A DNA stretch of 64,000 bases from Candidatus Methylacidiphilales bacterium (GCA_033875315.1 JANRJG010000024.1:1-64000); one strand, 5' to 3'. Shown: positions 18,117 through 25,431, numbered from the stretch's first letter. Numbers and translations are program-made. Notes: generated by a model from the sequence alone, not told the origin.

Positions 18117-18196
18117 CTAGGCACCATAGCCCCCTCGACAGCGGCTGACAATGACCGGGCTTGACCAAAACCTTTCTATTCTTGACCCTAGTTTTC
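18117..18196. promoter_or_regulatory. Divergent promoter/operator between uxaE operon and AraC gene
   Basis: On the minus strand a sigma70-like promoter is visible: TTGTCA (18146-18151), a 17-bp spacer, and TATGGT (18123-18128). Upstream of its -35 box lie two direct repeats CTTGACC at 18160-18166 and 18181-18187, exactly 21 bp apart and so on one DNA face, the spacing of AraC half-sites. The divergent gene encodes an AraC-type regulator, so these are likely its activator sites. No clear plus-strand promoter is seen. Confidence 0.6.
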
Positions 18197-19033
18197 ATGG
18201 ACTTGAAACAGCCCGATGTGGCCGTCGATCCCGCCCGATCTCGCTACGCCACCTTCGATCCGCGCGACCAACCCGCCCGTGGCGGACCCCGCCTGGCCCT
18301 GGCCGGGTACGAAGCCACCCTGCCCCACTACGTCGTCGAGCGTGCCACCTTCCCCTGCCTGGGCATCGAATGTGTGGTCCAGGGCCGCGGAAATCTGCTG
18401 CTCAAGGGAAAAGCCCACTCCCTCCGCCCGGGCACTGTCTTCACCTATGGTCCCGGAGTGGCCCACCGCATCGAAAGCGACCCCCGCCGCCCCCTGCGCA
18501 AGTATTTCATCGATGTGCGGGGCAGGCCTCCGCTGGCCCCCGGTTTGTGCTTCTCCACCACCCGGCTTCCTTTGGTGGCGGCGTTGCTCAAGCAACTCAT
18601 CCTCGACCAAAACGAAAGGAAATCCACCCCCGCACAAACCCACCACACCCTCGGGCTGGTTCTGGATTGGCTGCAGCCCTCGCGATCGGAACCGGCGGAG
18701 AACGCCAGCGCCGCCTTGCTCTCCTACCGGCGCGCCCGGGCCTATCTGGAACACCACCACCATCGCCCCGGCGGGATCACCGACCTTGCGCGCGAAATCC
18801 ACCTCGACAGCGCCTACCTGACCCGCCTCTTCCAACGCTATGGAGATGAATCCCCCTATCAATACCTCACCCGTTTAAGGCTCGACCGGGCCGGCCAGTT
18901 GCTCCTGCGCCATCCGCTCCAGGTCCAACAGGTCGCGCAGGCCTGCGGCTTCACCGACCCCTACCACTTCTCCACCTGTTTCAAACGCCACTACGGCGTC
19001 TCCCCGCGCGCCTTCCGCACGCAGGGACGCTGA
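18197..19033 (+). CDS. AraC-family transcriptional regulator (278 aa)
   Basis: The N-terminal half is a cupin-like sensor domain (GNLLLKGKAHSLRPGTVFTYGPG then VAHRI). The C-terminal hundred residues hold the two AraC helix-turn-helix motifs (DLAREIHLDSAYLTRLFQRY and VAQACGFTDPYHFSTCFKRHYG). It probably senses L-galactose, L-fucose or a pathway acid and activates the divergent operon 18116-13670. The ATG at 18197 is chosen; a TTG at 18161 in frame would place the start inside the direct-repeat operator. Confidence 0.88.
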   Translation: MDLKQPDVAVDPARSRYATFDPRDQPARGGPRLALAGYEATLPHYVVERATFPCLGIECVVQGRGNLLLKGKAHSLRPGTVFTYGPGVAHRIESDPRRPLRKYFIDVRGRPPLAPGLCFSTTRLPLVAALLKQLILDQNERKSTPAQTHHTLGLVLDWLQPSRSEPAENASAALLSYRRARAYLEHHHHRPGGITDLAREIHLDSAYLTRLFQRYGDESPYQYLTRLRLDRAGQLLLRHPLQVQQVAQACGFTDPYHFSTCFKRHYGVSPRAFRTQGR

Positions 19034-19056
19034 GGGCAAGGCGCAAGGCAAGATCG

Positions 19057-19087
19057 GGTAAGAGCCTGTCCGAATAGGCTCTAAGCC
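19057..19087. repeat. Palindromic dispersed repeat, copy 1 (GGTAAGAGCCT...AGGCTCTAAGCC)
   Basis: AGAGCCT (19061-19067) and AGGCTCT (19076-19082) form a 7-bp stem around GTCCGAAT. The right arm with flank, AGGCTCTAAGCC, recurs exactly at 9703-9714, the left arm GGTAAGAGCCT recurs at 9470-9480, and the reverse complement CTTAGAGCCTATTC recurs at 19459-19472. It sits just after the AraC gene and may also serve as a transcript end. Confidence 0.6.
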
Positions 19088-19104
19088 AAACGAGACCGAG
19101 TCCC

Positions 19105-19338
19105 TCACGCGGCCTTGATTTGGGCGTGATCGGCGTAGCGGTCGAAGCGGTTGGAGAGGATGAAAAACGTCGGCGCCCACAGGCCGACAAAGATCCCGAA
19201 ACGTTCCCCATGGGCCACTTGGAGGGGATCGACCGAGCCTCCCCCGGCGGCATACCAGATGGCGATCGACCCGAGGATCGAGGCGAAACCGAGCACGAAA
19301 CAGACCAGACCAAGTTTGCGATAGAGGGATGCGTTCAT
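19105..19338 (-). CDS. Small two-span membrane protein (77 aa)
   Basis: I do not recognise a family. The product has two hydrophobic helices, about residues 8-30 (LGLVCFVLGFASILGSIAIWY) and 45-63, joined by a Gly/Ser-rich loop, with a charged C-terminus. The ATG at 19338 is preferred over an in-frame start 33 bases upstream because the protein then begins directly before the first membrane helix. The gene is flanked on both sides by copies of the AGAGCCT palindromic element (19057-19087 and 19459-19472, in opposite orientation). Confidence 0.55.
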   Translation of the reverse strand: MNASLYRKLGLVCFVLGFASILGSIAIWYAAGGGSVDPLQVAHGERFGIFVGLWAPTFFILSNRFDRYADHAQIKAA

Positions 19339-19458
19339 GGTTAAGTCTACGCCCCATTCCCCAACACGCAAATGGGGGGGGCCGGACAGGTCTTCCCCCA
19401 GTCCTGACGGCTTTCTTCAGCCCACCCCTTGATCGACATCCGGTCCGTCCACGATTGA

Positions 19459-19472
19459 CTTAGAGCCTATTC
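19459..19472. repeat. Palindromic dispersed repeat, copy 2 (partial)
   Basis: CTTAGAGCCTATTC is identical to the reverse complement of part of the copy at 19057-19087. Together the two copies bracket the small membrane gene in inverted orientation. Confidence 0.55.
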
Positions 19473-19515
19473 CAAATGGGGATATCTTGCACCCTGCGCG
19501 AGGGTTGACCGGTCC

Positions 19516-20517
19516 TCAGGCCATGCGGGCAAGTTGTTCGCGGGTGATCTCGTGTTGCAACGGCTGCCCAGAAATAAACCGGTGGGCTTCCTCCACGGCC
19601 AGTTCGCCCATGCGCCCACATTCAGCATTGAGGGATCCGGCGATGTGTGGCGTGAGGAAGACGTTGGGTAACGTGTAGAAGGGCGAATGCGCCACGGGAG
19701 GTTCGGGATGGGTGACATCCACAAATGCGGTCAAGTCCGGACGTCGTTTGAGTACGGTGAAGAGATCGTCTTCGTTGATGAGGGCGCCGCGCGCAGTGTT
19801 CAGCAGGGTGGCGTGGGGCTTCATGGTATCCAACAACCCGGCGTGGACCATGCCCACCGTTTCGGGTAGCCAGGGGGTGTGCAGGCTGACCACGTCCGAC
19901 TCGGCGAAAATCCCCGCTAACGTGGCGGGTTCGGCACCGAGTGCACGGATGGCGGATTCCGGTGCGAAGGGATCGTGGATCAGGACTCGGTGATCGAAGA
20001 CCTGGAGACGCTCGGCAACCAGGCGTCCGATCAAGCCCAGGGAAACCAGCCCCACGGTGGTGCGGTAATTTCCCGGAATCACGTTCCATCGCTGCCAACG
20101 CTGGTGGGTCCGGGTGTCGGCCAGGTGTTGCCAGACTTTCTTCAAACTAAGAACGATGGCGGCCACGGTGAATTCAGCCACCGGGACGGCATTGGCTGCG
20201 GAAGCGGACGAAAGGACCCGGGGTTGGTCCCAGAAAACATTGTGGATGAATCCTTTGACCGAGCCGGCTCCATAAAAAACGCCGCGAAGGCGGGGCAGGC
20301 GGGCCAGGAATTCCGCATCAAGGACCGGCATTCCCCACGTGCCCAAGAGCAATTCGGTCGATGCCAGCAATTCCAGGTTCTGGGAGAAGGCGGCGGCATC
20401 GAGATCCACGGCACGCAATTCGGCGAACTCCGCCAAACGGGCGCGGACAGTGGGTGGGAAAACGTGTTCGGTTTCGCCGTGGTTTCCGACAATGACGGCG
20501 ATGGGGCGGGCAGACAT
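19516..20517 (-). CDS. D-isomer-specific 2-hydroxyacid dehydrogenase family protein (333 aa)
   Basis: This is an NAD(P)-dependent dehydrogenase of the formate/glycerate/phosphoglycerate dehydrogenase group. The nucleotide domain shows VGLVSLGLIGRLVAERL (GxGxxG variant GLVSLGLIG), the LHTPWLPET segment, NTARGALINEDDL with the conserved Arg, a Glu-containing DVTHPEPP, and LTPHIAGS with the catalytic His. Substrate is probably a 2-oxo acid or 2-hydroxy sugar acid. It lies between the L-galactose-type operon and the low-GC stretch, alone on its strand. The AT-richer DNA upstream begins immediately after its start. Confidence 0.85.
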   Translation of the reverse strand: MSARPIAVIVGNHGETEHVFPPTVRARLAEFAELRAVDLDAAAFSQNLELLASTELLLGTWGMPVLDAEFLARLPRLRGVFYGAGSVKGFIHNVFWDQPRVLSSASAANAVPVAEFTVAAIVLSLKKVWQHLADTRTHQRWQRWNVIPGNYRTTVGLVSLGLIGRLVAERLQVFDHRVLIHDPFAPESAIRALGAEPATLAGIFAESDVVSLHTPWLPETVGMVHAGLLDTMKPHATLLNTARGALINEDDLFTVLKRRPDLTAFVDVTHPEPPVAHSPFYTLPNVFLTPHIAGSLNAECGRMGELAVEEAHRFISGQPLQHEITREQLARMA

Positions 20518-20586
20518 GTGCTGAATACTTGTTTAGTTACACCCACCGTTGGCTGCGAGCCTTTTTGAATCTGACAGGACAAAATT

Positions 20587-20841
20587 TTAACGGGGAGGCG
20601 AAGCCCGCAATCCTGAAGGGGTTAACAGGACGGAGAGCATGTGAGTTTTGCGGGGCGGGTCACTACACTCTTCCGACTTAAGCCAGCTTATGTCTAGTTT
20701 CGGGGTTTGGGTCAATGCGACCAGAAAGCGAATTACCTCATGACGGAAGCAATATGCCAGTATTGCGGCGCCAATTATTGGAGGATAATGCCTCTTGATA
20801 AATTCTACTATGTTCACTGTTTTTTGGGCGCTATTTTCCAC
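20587..20841 (-). CDS. Doubtful small membrane protein (84 aa)
   Basis: A GTG-started frame encodes one probable membrane helix at about residues 20-42 (PPIIGAAILAYCFRHEVIRF) followed by a polar tail that runs into low-information sequence. There is no Shine-Dalgarno sequence and no family recognised. It could be a small toxin-like or fragmentary gene, or chance. It is kept only because the first 55 residues look protein-like. Confidence 0.25.
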   Translation of the reverse strand: MENSAQKTVNIVEFIKRHYPPIIGAAILAYCFRHEVIRFLVALTQTPKLDISWLKSEECSDPPRKTHMLSVLLTPSGLRASPPR

Positions 20842-20971
20842 TTTGACAGTTTAGCCTTCCAATTCGCGCACGACGCCTACAGCGCGTTTACCTTTAACGT
20901 GAAGAACCTTCGACATCCTCATCGACTGATTACCTGAGAATCTAGCTGGCCCTTAGCGCCGGACACAGATG

Positions 20972-21136
20972 TCACGCTCTTGATGGGGCGCATGGTGTCG
21001 ACACCTGACACTTGACAGATTTTAGCTGCTTCAAATTTGCTTCTCCCAACGGCATCCTATTTTGCTCCGCAAGTTCCATGGCAATTACCGTTTTACCACA
21101 CCCAGTAATCCCTCCCAGCTTTTTTGCGGCGGTTTC
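20972..21136 (-). pseudogene. Remnant of a P-loop ATPase
   Basis: The minus strand reads KKLGGITGCGKTVIAMELAE and continues NRMPLGEANLKQLKS between two in-frame stops, 54 codons in all. GITGCGKT (21089-21112) is a Walker A motif, and the surrounding 'GG..G.GKTV..MEL' pattern resembles that of F1-ATPase beta-type or related P-loop proteins. There is no start codon in a sensible place and no Walker B, so it is a fragment. Parent family is uncertain. Confidence 0.4.
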
Positions 21137-21206
21137 TCACAAGGGAATGCAAACTTCAGACATTGACCCGTTCGAACTTGATCTACTTTCCAAACGCGGT
21201 CTCAAA

Positions 21207-21557
21207 TCAGGAGAGGGTGGTCCATTTGGAGCAGATGGGTTGGAGGAGATCGATTCTAGTCTTACCGGGAACTTCCCATGATTGCGTTTCTGTTGATCCT
21301 CCAAATTCACTGCGTATTTTTTTGCTTTGGAGAGTGAACCCGCTGATTTTGTTATCGTCTGGAAGGAATGGCGCTAATAAGCTGTGTGTGATGTGCTCAG
21401 CAATCGCTTCGCGCTCGTCCACCGTAAGGTTCATCTCGCCCCTGTGGGTGCCTTCCGGAATGAGGAAGCTGAGCGTGTGCCCAGTTACGATGAATGTGAC
21501 GATCGTGCCACCGAATAGGCTGCTCTTGGCTTTGCATTTGAGTGTGGTAGTGGTCAT
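21207..21557 (-). CDS. Hypothetical protein (116 aa)
   Basis: I do not recognise it. The first 35 residues are beta-rich (SSLFGGTIVTFIVTGHTLSF), then EGTHRGEMNLTVDEREAIAEHI, giving a plausible small soluble fold. Codon use is less GC-biased than in the neighbours, consistent with the low-GC stretch it sits in. The start at 21557 begins MTTTTLKCK; an upstream in-frame start at 21626 would add 23 residues with no protein-like character. No partner gene or operon is evident. Confidence 0.45.
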   Translation of the reverse strand: MTTTTLKCKAKSSLFGGTIVTFIVTGHTLSFLIPEGTHRGEMNLTVDEREAIAEHITHSLLAPFLPDDNKISGFTLQSKKIRSEFGGSTETQSWEVPGKTRIDLLQPICSKWTTLS

Positions 21558-21763
21558 GGCCCTGATTTTCTCAGACCGATGTGCGAGCGCAACGGGAGAT
21601 TGCCAATTCTTTATAAACGTTTGCAACGGCCGGATTCATACTCTTTTCGTTGTTGTTCACTCTACTCTTGAACAATCAACTCCAACTTGTGGCAAAGCCG
21701 GATAAAGTTCGCCTTGCTTCCCGGATCGACAACCTTAAGAACCCACTCGCCACGCCTACCTGC

Positions 21764-22267
21764 TCAAGGATTAGGATCGTTGACCCCGCTCGCCGGTTTC
21801 TTCGGGGGGCGACTGGGACGAAGGGGAGGATCGCAGATACCGACAAACGCGCGGCCATCGATGCGTATGGTGGGCTGCAACATGAAGCCCCGGGGCGCTT
21901 TATCCGAATTGCGCTGGTTGTGTGGCGACAAATAGAGGGTCGCCAAGGGCGTTCCGTCCTGTTTGGAAATCGCGTAGACATCCACCGGATGGGGACACGC
22001 CGGCGATACGGCTGTACCCGCACGCGTTGCCTTCACATGCGCACCGTCCTCGGTGCGCAACCGGGACAGATAGCTGTCTGAACCAAAATAGGTGTTGGTG
22101 GGGATGGGGTTGGTGATCTCGTGCCCGAACTCGCCCTGCGCGCCGGGTATTTCATCCGCATCACAGCCTTGCAGACCCATGGTATGCATGGAGGCGAAAA
22201 ACTCCTGCCGACGCCGCACCAAATCTGCTTCGTTTTCAGGGGCTGGTCCAGCCGCTCCTTCACTCAT
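21764..22267 (-). CDS. Hypothetical protein (167 aa)
   Basis: Unknown family. The N-terminus is acidic and helical (ENEADLVRRRQEFFASMHTMG). The middle shows IPTNTYFGSDSYLSRLRTEDG, then the beta-rich VDVYAISKQDGTPLATLYLS, and a C-terminal basic, proline-rich tail. No signal peptide is present. The ATG at 22267 is chosen because the region upstream in the same frame contains intergenic repeat sequence. It may be cargo of the accessory stretch that also carries VapBC. Confidence 0.5.
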   Translation of the reverse strand: MSEGAAGPAPENEADLVRRRQEFFASMHTMGLQGCDADEIPGAQGEFGHEITNPIPTNTYFGSDSYLSRLRTEDGAHVKATRAGTAVSPACPHPVDVYAISKQDGTPLATLYLSPHNQRNSDKAPRGFMLQPTIRIDGRAFVGICDPPLRPSRPPKKPASGVNDPNP

Positions 22268-22577
22268 GGGGCTAGGGTAAGGGTTTGTTGGAGGGCCGTC
22301 CATGAAATCTGAACAGATCGCTTGTTGGCAAGCCATCTGCGGATCAGACCCAGGTTGGAGGCATGGTTCATTCCTAGCCAACGACCGGGGAAGGGATTTC
22401 CGCTTAAAATCGAAGATCCGACGCGGCGGACTTAATACTCCCGTCCGCCATAGCCTTGGCGAAGGCGGATAAAACTTAAAACTCGCCCCCCCCCACAGCG
22501 CCTCTGCGTCTCTGCGCGAGATGGGATTGGGGATCCAGCCATCAGCTATTGGACTGAGGGGAGATAGGATGCTTTTT
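22268..22577. other. Repeat-bearing interval upstream of vapC end
   Basis: No gene is seen. The stretch holds a partial copy of the ACCGGGGAA element near 22380-22412, a TCCGCC...GGCGGA hairpin (22444-22469) with an alternative GCCTT/AAGGC stem inside, and one copy of the 90-bp direct repeat (22471-22561) whose second copy lies beyond vapB. Confidence 0.6.
22471..22561. repeat. Direct repeat flanking vapBC, left copy
   Basis: It starts AAAACTTAAAACTCG, continues through CACAGCGCCTCTGCGTC and GAGATGGGATTGGGGATC, and ends TTGGACTGAGGGG. It is nearly identical to 23408-23510, in the same orientation; the right copy has extra CATCAGC-type units inside. Confidence 0.85.
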
Positions 22578-23000
22578 TCAATCGACCCATGGATTGTGGA
22601 TCTTGATCTGGCAATGCCGGAAATCCGCTGTGTTCCGGGTGGCCAGAACGAGAGCGTGGCATTTGGCCGTGGCGGCAATGAGGCTGTCGACAACAGGAAG
22701 TGGATTTCCTTTCAAGCCTGCCTCGGCTTGCATCCTGGCCCAGTGGAGCATCTCTTCTTCTCCCAGTGGCAGTATACGGCCCTCGAAGGCCGGGAGAAGT
22801 TGTTCATCCAACCAAGCTTCCAACGCCCGCCGTTTCTTTCCCCCGGACAGCATGAGCACCCCCTTGCGGATCTCGGCAACCGAGATCACGCTGATGAATT
22901 GGCAGGTTGTCGGCAATCCCCGAAGCCACCGTTCCACTTTGATGTCCGGTTGGGGCCGGGTGCTTTCGCAGAGGACATTGGTGTCGATCAGGTAGTTCAT
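22578..23000 (-). CDS. vapC: PIN-domain toxin, VapC family (140 aa)
   Basis: VapC toxins are Mg2+-dependent RNases, often cutting initiator tRNA or 23S rRNA. The PIN acidic site is complete: Asp6 in LIDTNVL, Glu43 in SVAEIRKG, Asp105 in VVDSLIAATA, and Asp126 in TRNTADF. Length fits the family. It is translated downstream of its antitoxin with a 4-base overlap. The pair is bracketed by near-identical direct repeats, suggesting it moved as a unit. Confidence 0.9.
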   Translation of the reverse strand: MNYLIDTNVLCESTRPQPDIKVERWLRGLPTTCQFISVISVAEIRKGVLMLSGGKKRRALEAWLDEQLLPAFEGRILPLGEEEMLHWARMQAEAGLKGNPLPVVDSLIAATAKCHALVLATRNTADFRHCQIKIHNPWVD

Positions 23001-23245
23001 AAACCGACGTTGCGGGGCAGGTCTTTGCTGCGCGGTTGCACCAAAAGGGAGAGGTCTTCAGGGCAGGCGCGCAGTCGGTCCCAAACCGCCGTGCCGGTAT
23101 TTCGGGTTTGGGACCATTCCTCGGCACTCACGATCACCACGAACGGCTTGCCGTGCTTGGTCACCAGTTGGGGTTTGCCCCGGGCCGCCTGGCTGGCGAC
23201 CTTGGAAAAACGCTGCTTGGCCTCTTGGAGTTGATGGGCGGTCAT
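22997..23245 (-). CDS. Phd/YefM-type antitoxin (82 aa)
   Basis: The N-terminal MTAHQLQEAKQRFSKVASQAARG and the following LVTKHGKPFVVIVSAEEW are the standard Phd/YefM DNA-binding fold. The C-terminal tail (LSLLVQPRSKDLP) would wrap and neutralise the PIN toxin. It is encoded first, overlapping vapC by four bases. Antitoxins of this type usually repress their own promoter, which would lie in 23246-23300, but no operator palindrome is obvious there. Confidence 0.88.
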   Translation of the reverse strand: MTAHQLQEAKQRFSKVASQAARGKPQLVTKHGKPFVVIVSAEEWSQTRNTGTAVWDRLRACPEDLSLLVQPRSKDLPRNVGL

Positions 23246-23348
23246 GCGTACAAGCTAGCGGATTCTGACCTGTCTGTCCAGATTTTGCCCAACAGCGTCC
23301 CGCCCTTGCAAGTTTGGGCCGGGCTTTCTGGTTTCTCGTTTTTCAGAC

Positions 23349-23398
23349 GCCGACCGGGGAAAGGATTCCCCGGCTACAGGAGATTTCTGCTTAAAACT
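23349..23398. repeat. Hairpin repeat element (CCGGGGAA-AGGA-TTCCCCGG), copy 1
   Basis: A perfect 8-bp inverted repeat (23354-23361 with 23366-23373) is followed by CTACA and TTTCTGCTTAAAACTTAA. A second near-identical copy lies at 23524-23574 and a truncated one near 22380-22412. Confidence 0.75.
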
Positions 23399-23407
23399 TA
23401 ATTCTTA

Positions 23408-23510
23408 AAAACTTAAAACTCGCTGCCCCACAGCGCCTCTGCGTCTCTGCGCGAGATGGGATTGGGGATCTGGCTATCAGCCATCAGCTGTCAGCAATTG
23501 GACTGAGGGG
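23408..23510. repeat. Direct repeat flanking vapBC, right copy
   Basis: Second copy of the repeat at 22471-22561. It contains an internal small expansion built of CATCAGC/TATCAGC-like units that is shorter in the left copy. Confidence 0.85.
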
Positions 23511-23523
23511 CTCGTTTAAAGAT

Positions 23524-23574
23524 GCCGACCGGGGAAGGGATTCCCCGGCTACAAGGGGCTTTCTGCTTAAAACT
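23524..23574. repeat. Hairpin repeat element, copy 2
   Basis: Near-identical to 23349-23398, with the same CCGGGGAA/TTCCCCGG arms and the TTTCTGCTTAAAACT tail, placed just beyond the KDG kinase stop codon. Confidence 0.75.
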
Positions 23575-23590
23575 CGCCCCGCCCTGCGCC

Positions 23591-24682
23591 TCAACGGTCG
23601 ACGCGGGCACCGCCGCCGGCGGCCAGCTTCTTGACCTCGGCCAGGGAGGCCATGGAAGTGTCGCCGGGGGTGGTCATGGCCAGGGCGCCATGCGCGGCCC
23701 CATACTCGACCGCCTGTTGCGGATCGCCCAGGACCATCAACCCGTAGATCAGTCCGGAGGCAAAGCTGTCGCCGCCGCCGACGCGGTCCATGATTTCCAG
23801 GCCGGGCCGGTCCACGGAGTGGTAGAACTTCCCGCCGGTCCAAAGGATGGCGCTCCAATCGTTGACGGTCGCGCTCTTGACGCCGCGCAGGGTGGTGGCG
23901 ACAGCCTGGAAGTTGGGATAGGCTTTGACCGCCTGGCCGATCATGCGCTGGAAGCTGTCCTTTTCCAAATTGGTGAGGTTGGCGTCAGCCCCTTCGACAT
24001 GCAGTCCGAGACAGGCGGTGAAGTCCTCTTCGTTGCCGATCATGACATCGACGTTGTGGGCGATGGCCTGGTTGATTTCGCGCGCCTTGTCGGTCCCGCC
24101 GATGCCCTTCCAGAGCGAGGGACGGTAGTTCAAGTCATAGGAGACGATGGTGCCGTGCTTGCGCGCGGCGGTGGTGGCCTCGAGCACCACTTCGGCGGTC
24201 TGGGCGCCTAGGGCGGCAAAGATCCCACCGGTGTGGAACCAGCGGGCGCCCAGTTCCCCGAAGATGTGATCCCAATCGATGTCGCCCGGCTTGAGCTGGG
24301 AGGCGGCGGTCAGGCCGCGGTCGGAGCAACCGACAGCGCCACGGACACCGAAACCGCGCTCGGTGAAATTGAGGCCGTTGCGGACCGTGCGACCGATGCC
24401 GTCGTAAGGGGACCATTTGAGGAGCGAAGTGTCGACACCGCCCTGGAGGATGAAGTCTTCCAGCAGGCGCCCGATTTCGTTGTCGGCGAAGGCGCTGACC
24501 AGGGCGGTGCGCAGGCCGAAGCAGCGGCGCAGGCCGCGGGCCACATTGTATTCCCCGCCGCCTTCCCAGGCGCGGAAGGTGCGGGCGGTGCGGATGCGGC
24601 CCTCACCGGGGTCGAGGCGGAGCATGACTTCGCCGAGGGAGATTTCGTCGTATTGGCAGGTTTTGGGGTCGCGGAGATTCAT
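23591..24682 (-). CDS. kdgK: PfkB-family sugar kinase, probable 2-keto-3-deoxygluconate kinase (363 aa)
   Basis: This is a ribokinase-fold enzyme: the N-terminal GEVMLRLDPGEGRI and GGGEYNVARGLRRCFG sugar-binding region, and the C-terminal signature DRVGGGDSFASGLIYG with the catalytic Asp. It probably phosphorylates KDG to KDPG using ATP, since the gene directly upstream encodes KDPG aldolase. It is the last gene of a seven-gene minus-strand run. The ATG at 24682 is chosen; a GTG at 24694 would add four residues. The first residues up to ISLGEV are slightly longer than in most KdgK proteins. Confidence 0.8.
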   Translation of the reverse strand: MNLRDPKTCQYDEISLGEVMLRLDPGEGRIRTARTFRAWEGGGEYNVARGLRRCFGLRTALVSAFADNEIGRLLEDFILQGGVDTSLLKWSPYDGIGRTVRNGLNFTERGFGVRGAVGCSDRGLTAASQLKPGDIDWDHIFGELGARWFHTGGIFAALGAQTAEVVLEATTAARKHGTIVSYDLNYRPSLWKGIGGTDKAREINQAIAHNVDVMIGNEEDFTACLGLHVEGADANLTNLEKDSFQRMIGQAVKAYPNFQAVATTLRGVKSATVNDWSAILWTGGKFYHSVDRPGLEIMDRVGGGDSFASGLIYGLMVLGDPQQAVEYGAAHGALAMTTPGDTSMASLAEVKKLAAGGGARVDR

Positions 24683-24760
24683 GAGTTTAACCACTGATAT
24701 TCACTAATGTTCACTGGGGGTTTATGGCAGGAAGTCTGCTTAAAACTTAATTCTTAATAC

Positions 24761-25417
24761 TTAAGACTCCGGCGATGCCGGTGCCTTGGTAAGGGCCAAA
24801 GCCTCGCGGGTGAGCCGGGTGACGGCGGCCCAGTCGTTGGCTTCGGTGAGTTTTTTATCGACGAACCAGGAACCGCCGAGACCGGCCACGCTCTTGAGGG
24901 CGAGGTAGGGGGCGATGTTGCCGGCGTGGAGACCGCCGGTGGGGACGAAGCGAACGCCGGTGTGGCCGTAGGGGCCTTCGAGGGCCTTGAGGAAGGCGGC
25001 GCCTCCGGCCTGTTCGGCGGGGAAGAATTTCTGCACCTTGCATCCGAGGGCCAGGCCCTGTTGGACTTCGCCCGGTGTCATGACCCCGGGGATGAAATCG
25101 AATTTTGCCGCCTGGGCGCTGGCGATGGTTCGGGGATCGAGTCCGGGAGCGAGGCCGAATTGGGCCCCGGCGTCGATGGCGCGTTTGACCTGGCTGTCGT
25201 CCAGCAAAGTGCCCGCACCGGCCAACATGGCCGGGCATTCCTTGGCGATGCGGCGGATGGATTCCTCCGCAGCGGCGGTGCGGAAGGTGATCTCGATCAC
25301 CCCCAACCCGGCCTCGAGCAAAGCCCCGGCCAGGTCGACTGCCTTGCCCGCATCCTCAATGACCACCACCGGCATCAACCGGCATTCCGCGAGTCGCTTA
25401 CCCAGTTCGGCATTCAT
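24761..25417 (-). CDS. eda: KDPG/KHG aldolase (218 aa)
   Basis: A class I aldolase that splits 2-keto-3-deoxy-6-phosphogluconate into pyruvate and glyceraldehyde-3-phosphate. Catalytic Glu42 lies in VIEITFRT and the Schiff-base Lys130 in CKVQKFFPAE. The GAGTLLDDSQV segment and the phosphate-binding VPTGGL also fit. Length is standard. It starts 14 bases after the Gfo/Idh/MocA gene stop, so both are co-transcribed. A 78-base gap carrying AT-rich repeat sequence separates it from kdgK. Confidence 0.92.
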   Translation of the reverse strand: MNAELGKRLAECRLMPVVVIEDAGKAVDLAGALLEAGLGVIEITFRTAAAEESIRRIAKECPAMLAGAGTLLDDSQVKRAIDAGAQFGLAPGLDPRTIASAQAAKFDFIPGVMTPGEVQQGLALGCKVQKFFPAEQAGGAAFLKALEGPYGHTGVRFVPTGGLHAGNIAPYLALKSVAGLGGSWFVDKKLTEANDWAAVTRLTREALALTKAPASPES

Positions 25418-25431
25418 GGAAGAAAATCCTA

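Larger units (their letters stand above)
20518..21206. other. Lower-GC interval with gene fragments
   Basis: Base composition drops clearly here relative to the flanking housekeeping DNA. I find no complete gene with family features. It holds a doubtful 84-codon minus frame (20587-20841) and a 54-codon remnant containing a P-loop (20972-21136). The pattern suggests acquired DNA in decay. Confidence 0.55.
23246..23590. other. Repeat-filled interval between vapB and the KDG kinase gene
   Basis: No gene is present. Almost the whole stretch is built of repeats: two copies of the ACCGGGGAA/TTCCCCGG hairpin element, an AT-rich TTAAAACTTAATTCTTAAA block, and the right copy of the direct repeat that flanks vapBC. 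Confidence 0.7.

Noticed and set aside
20707-20937. 76-codon plus-strand frame with CQYCG motif
   Set aside because: Overlaps the doubtful minus-strand frame in low-GC DNA, has no start signal and only one Cys pair. Neither strand is convincing.
22444-22469. TCCGCC/GGCGGA hairpin as a terminator
   Set aside because: No U-tract follows on either strand, and it lies within repeat-rich DNA.
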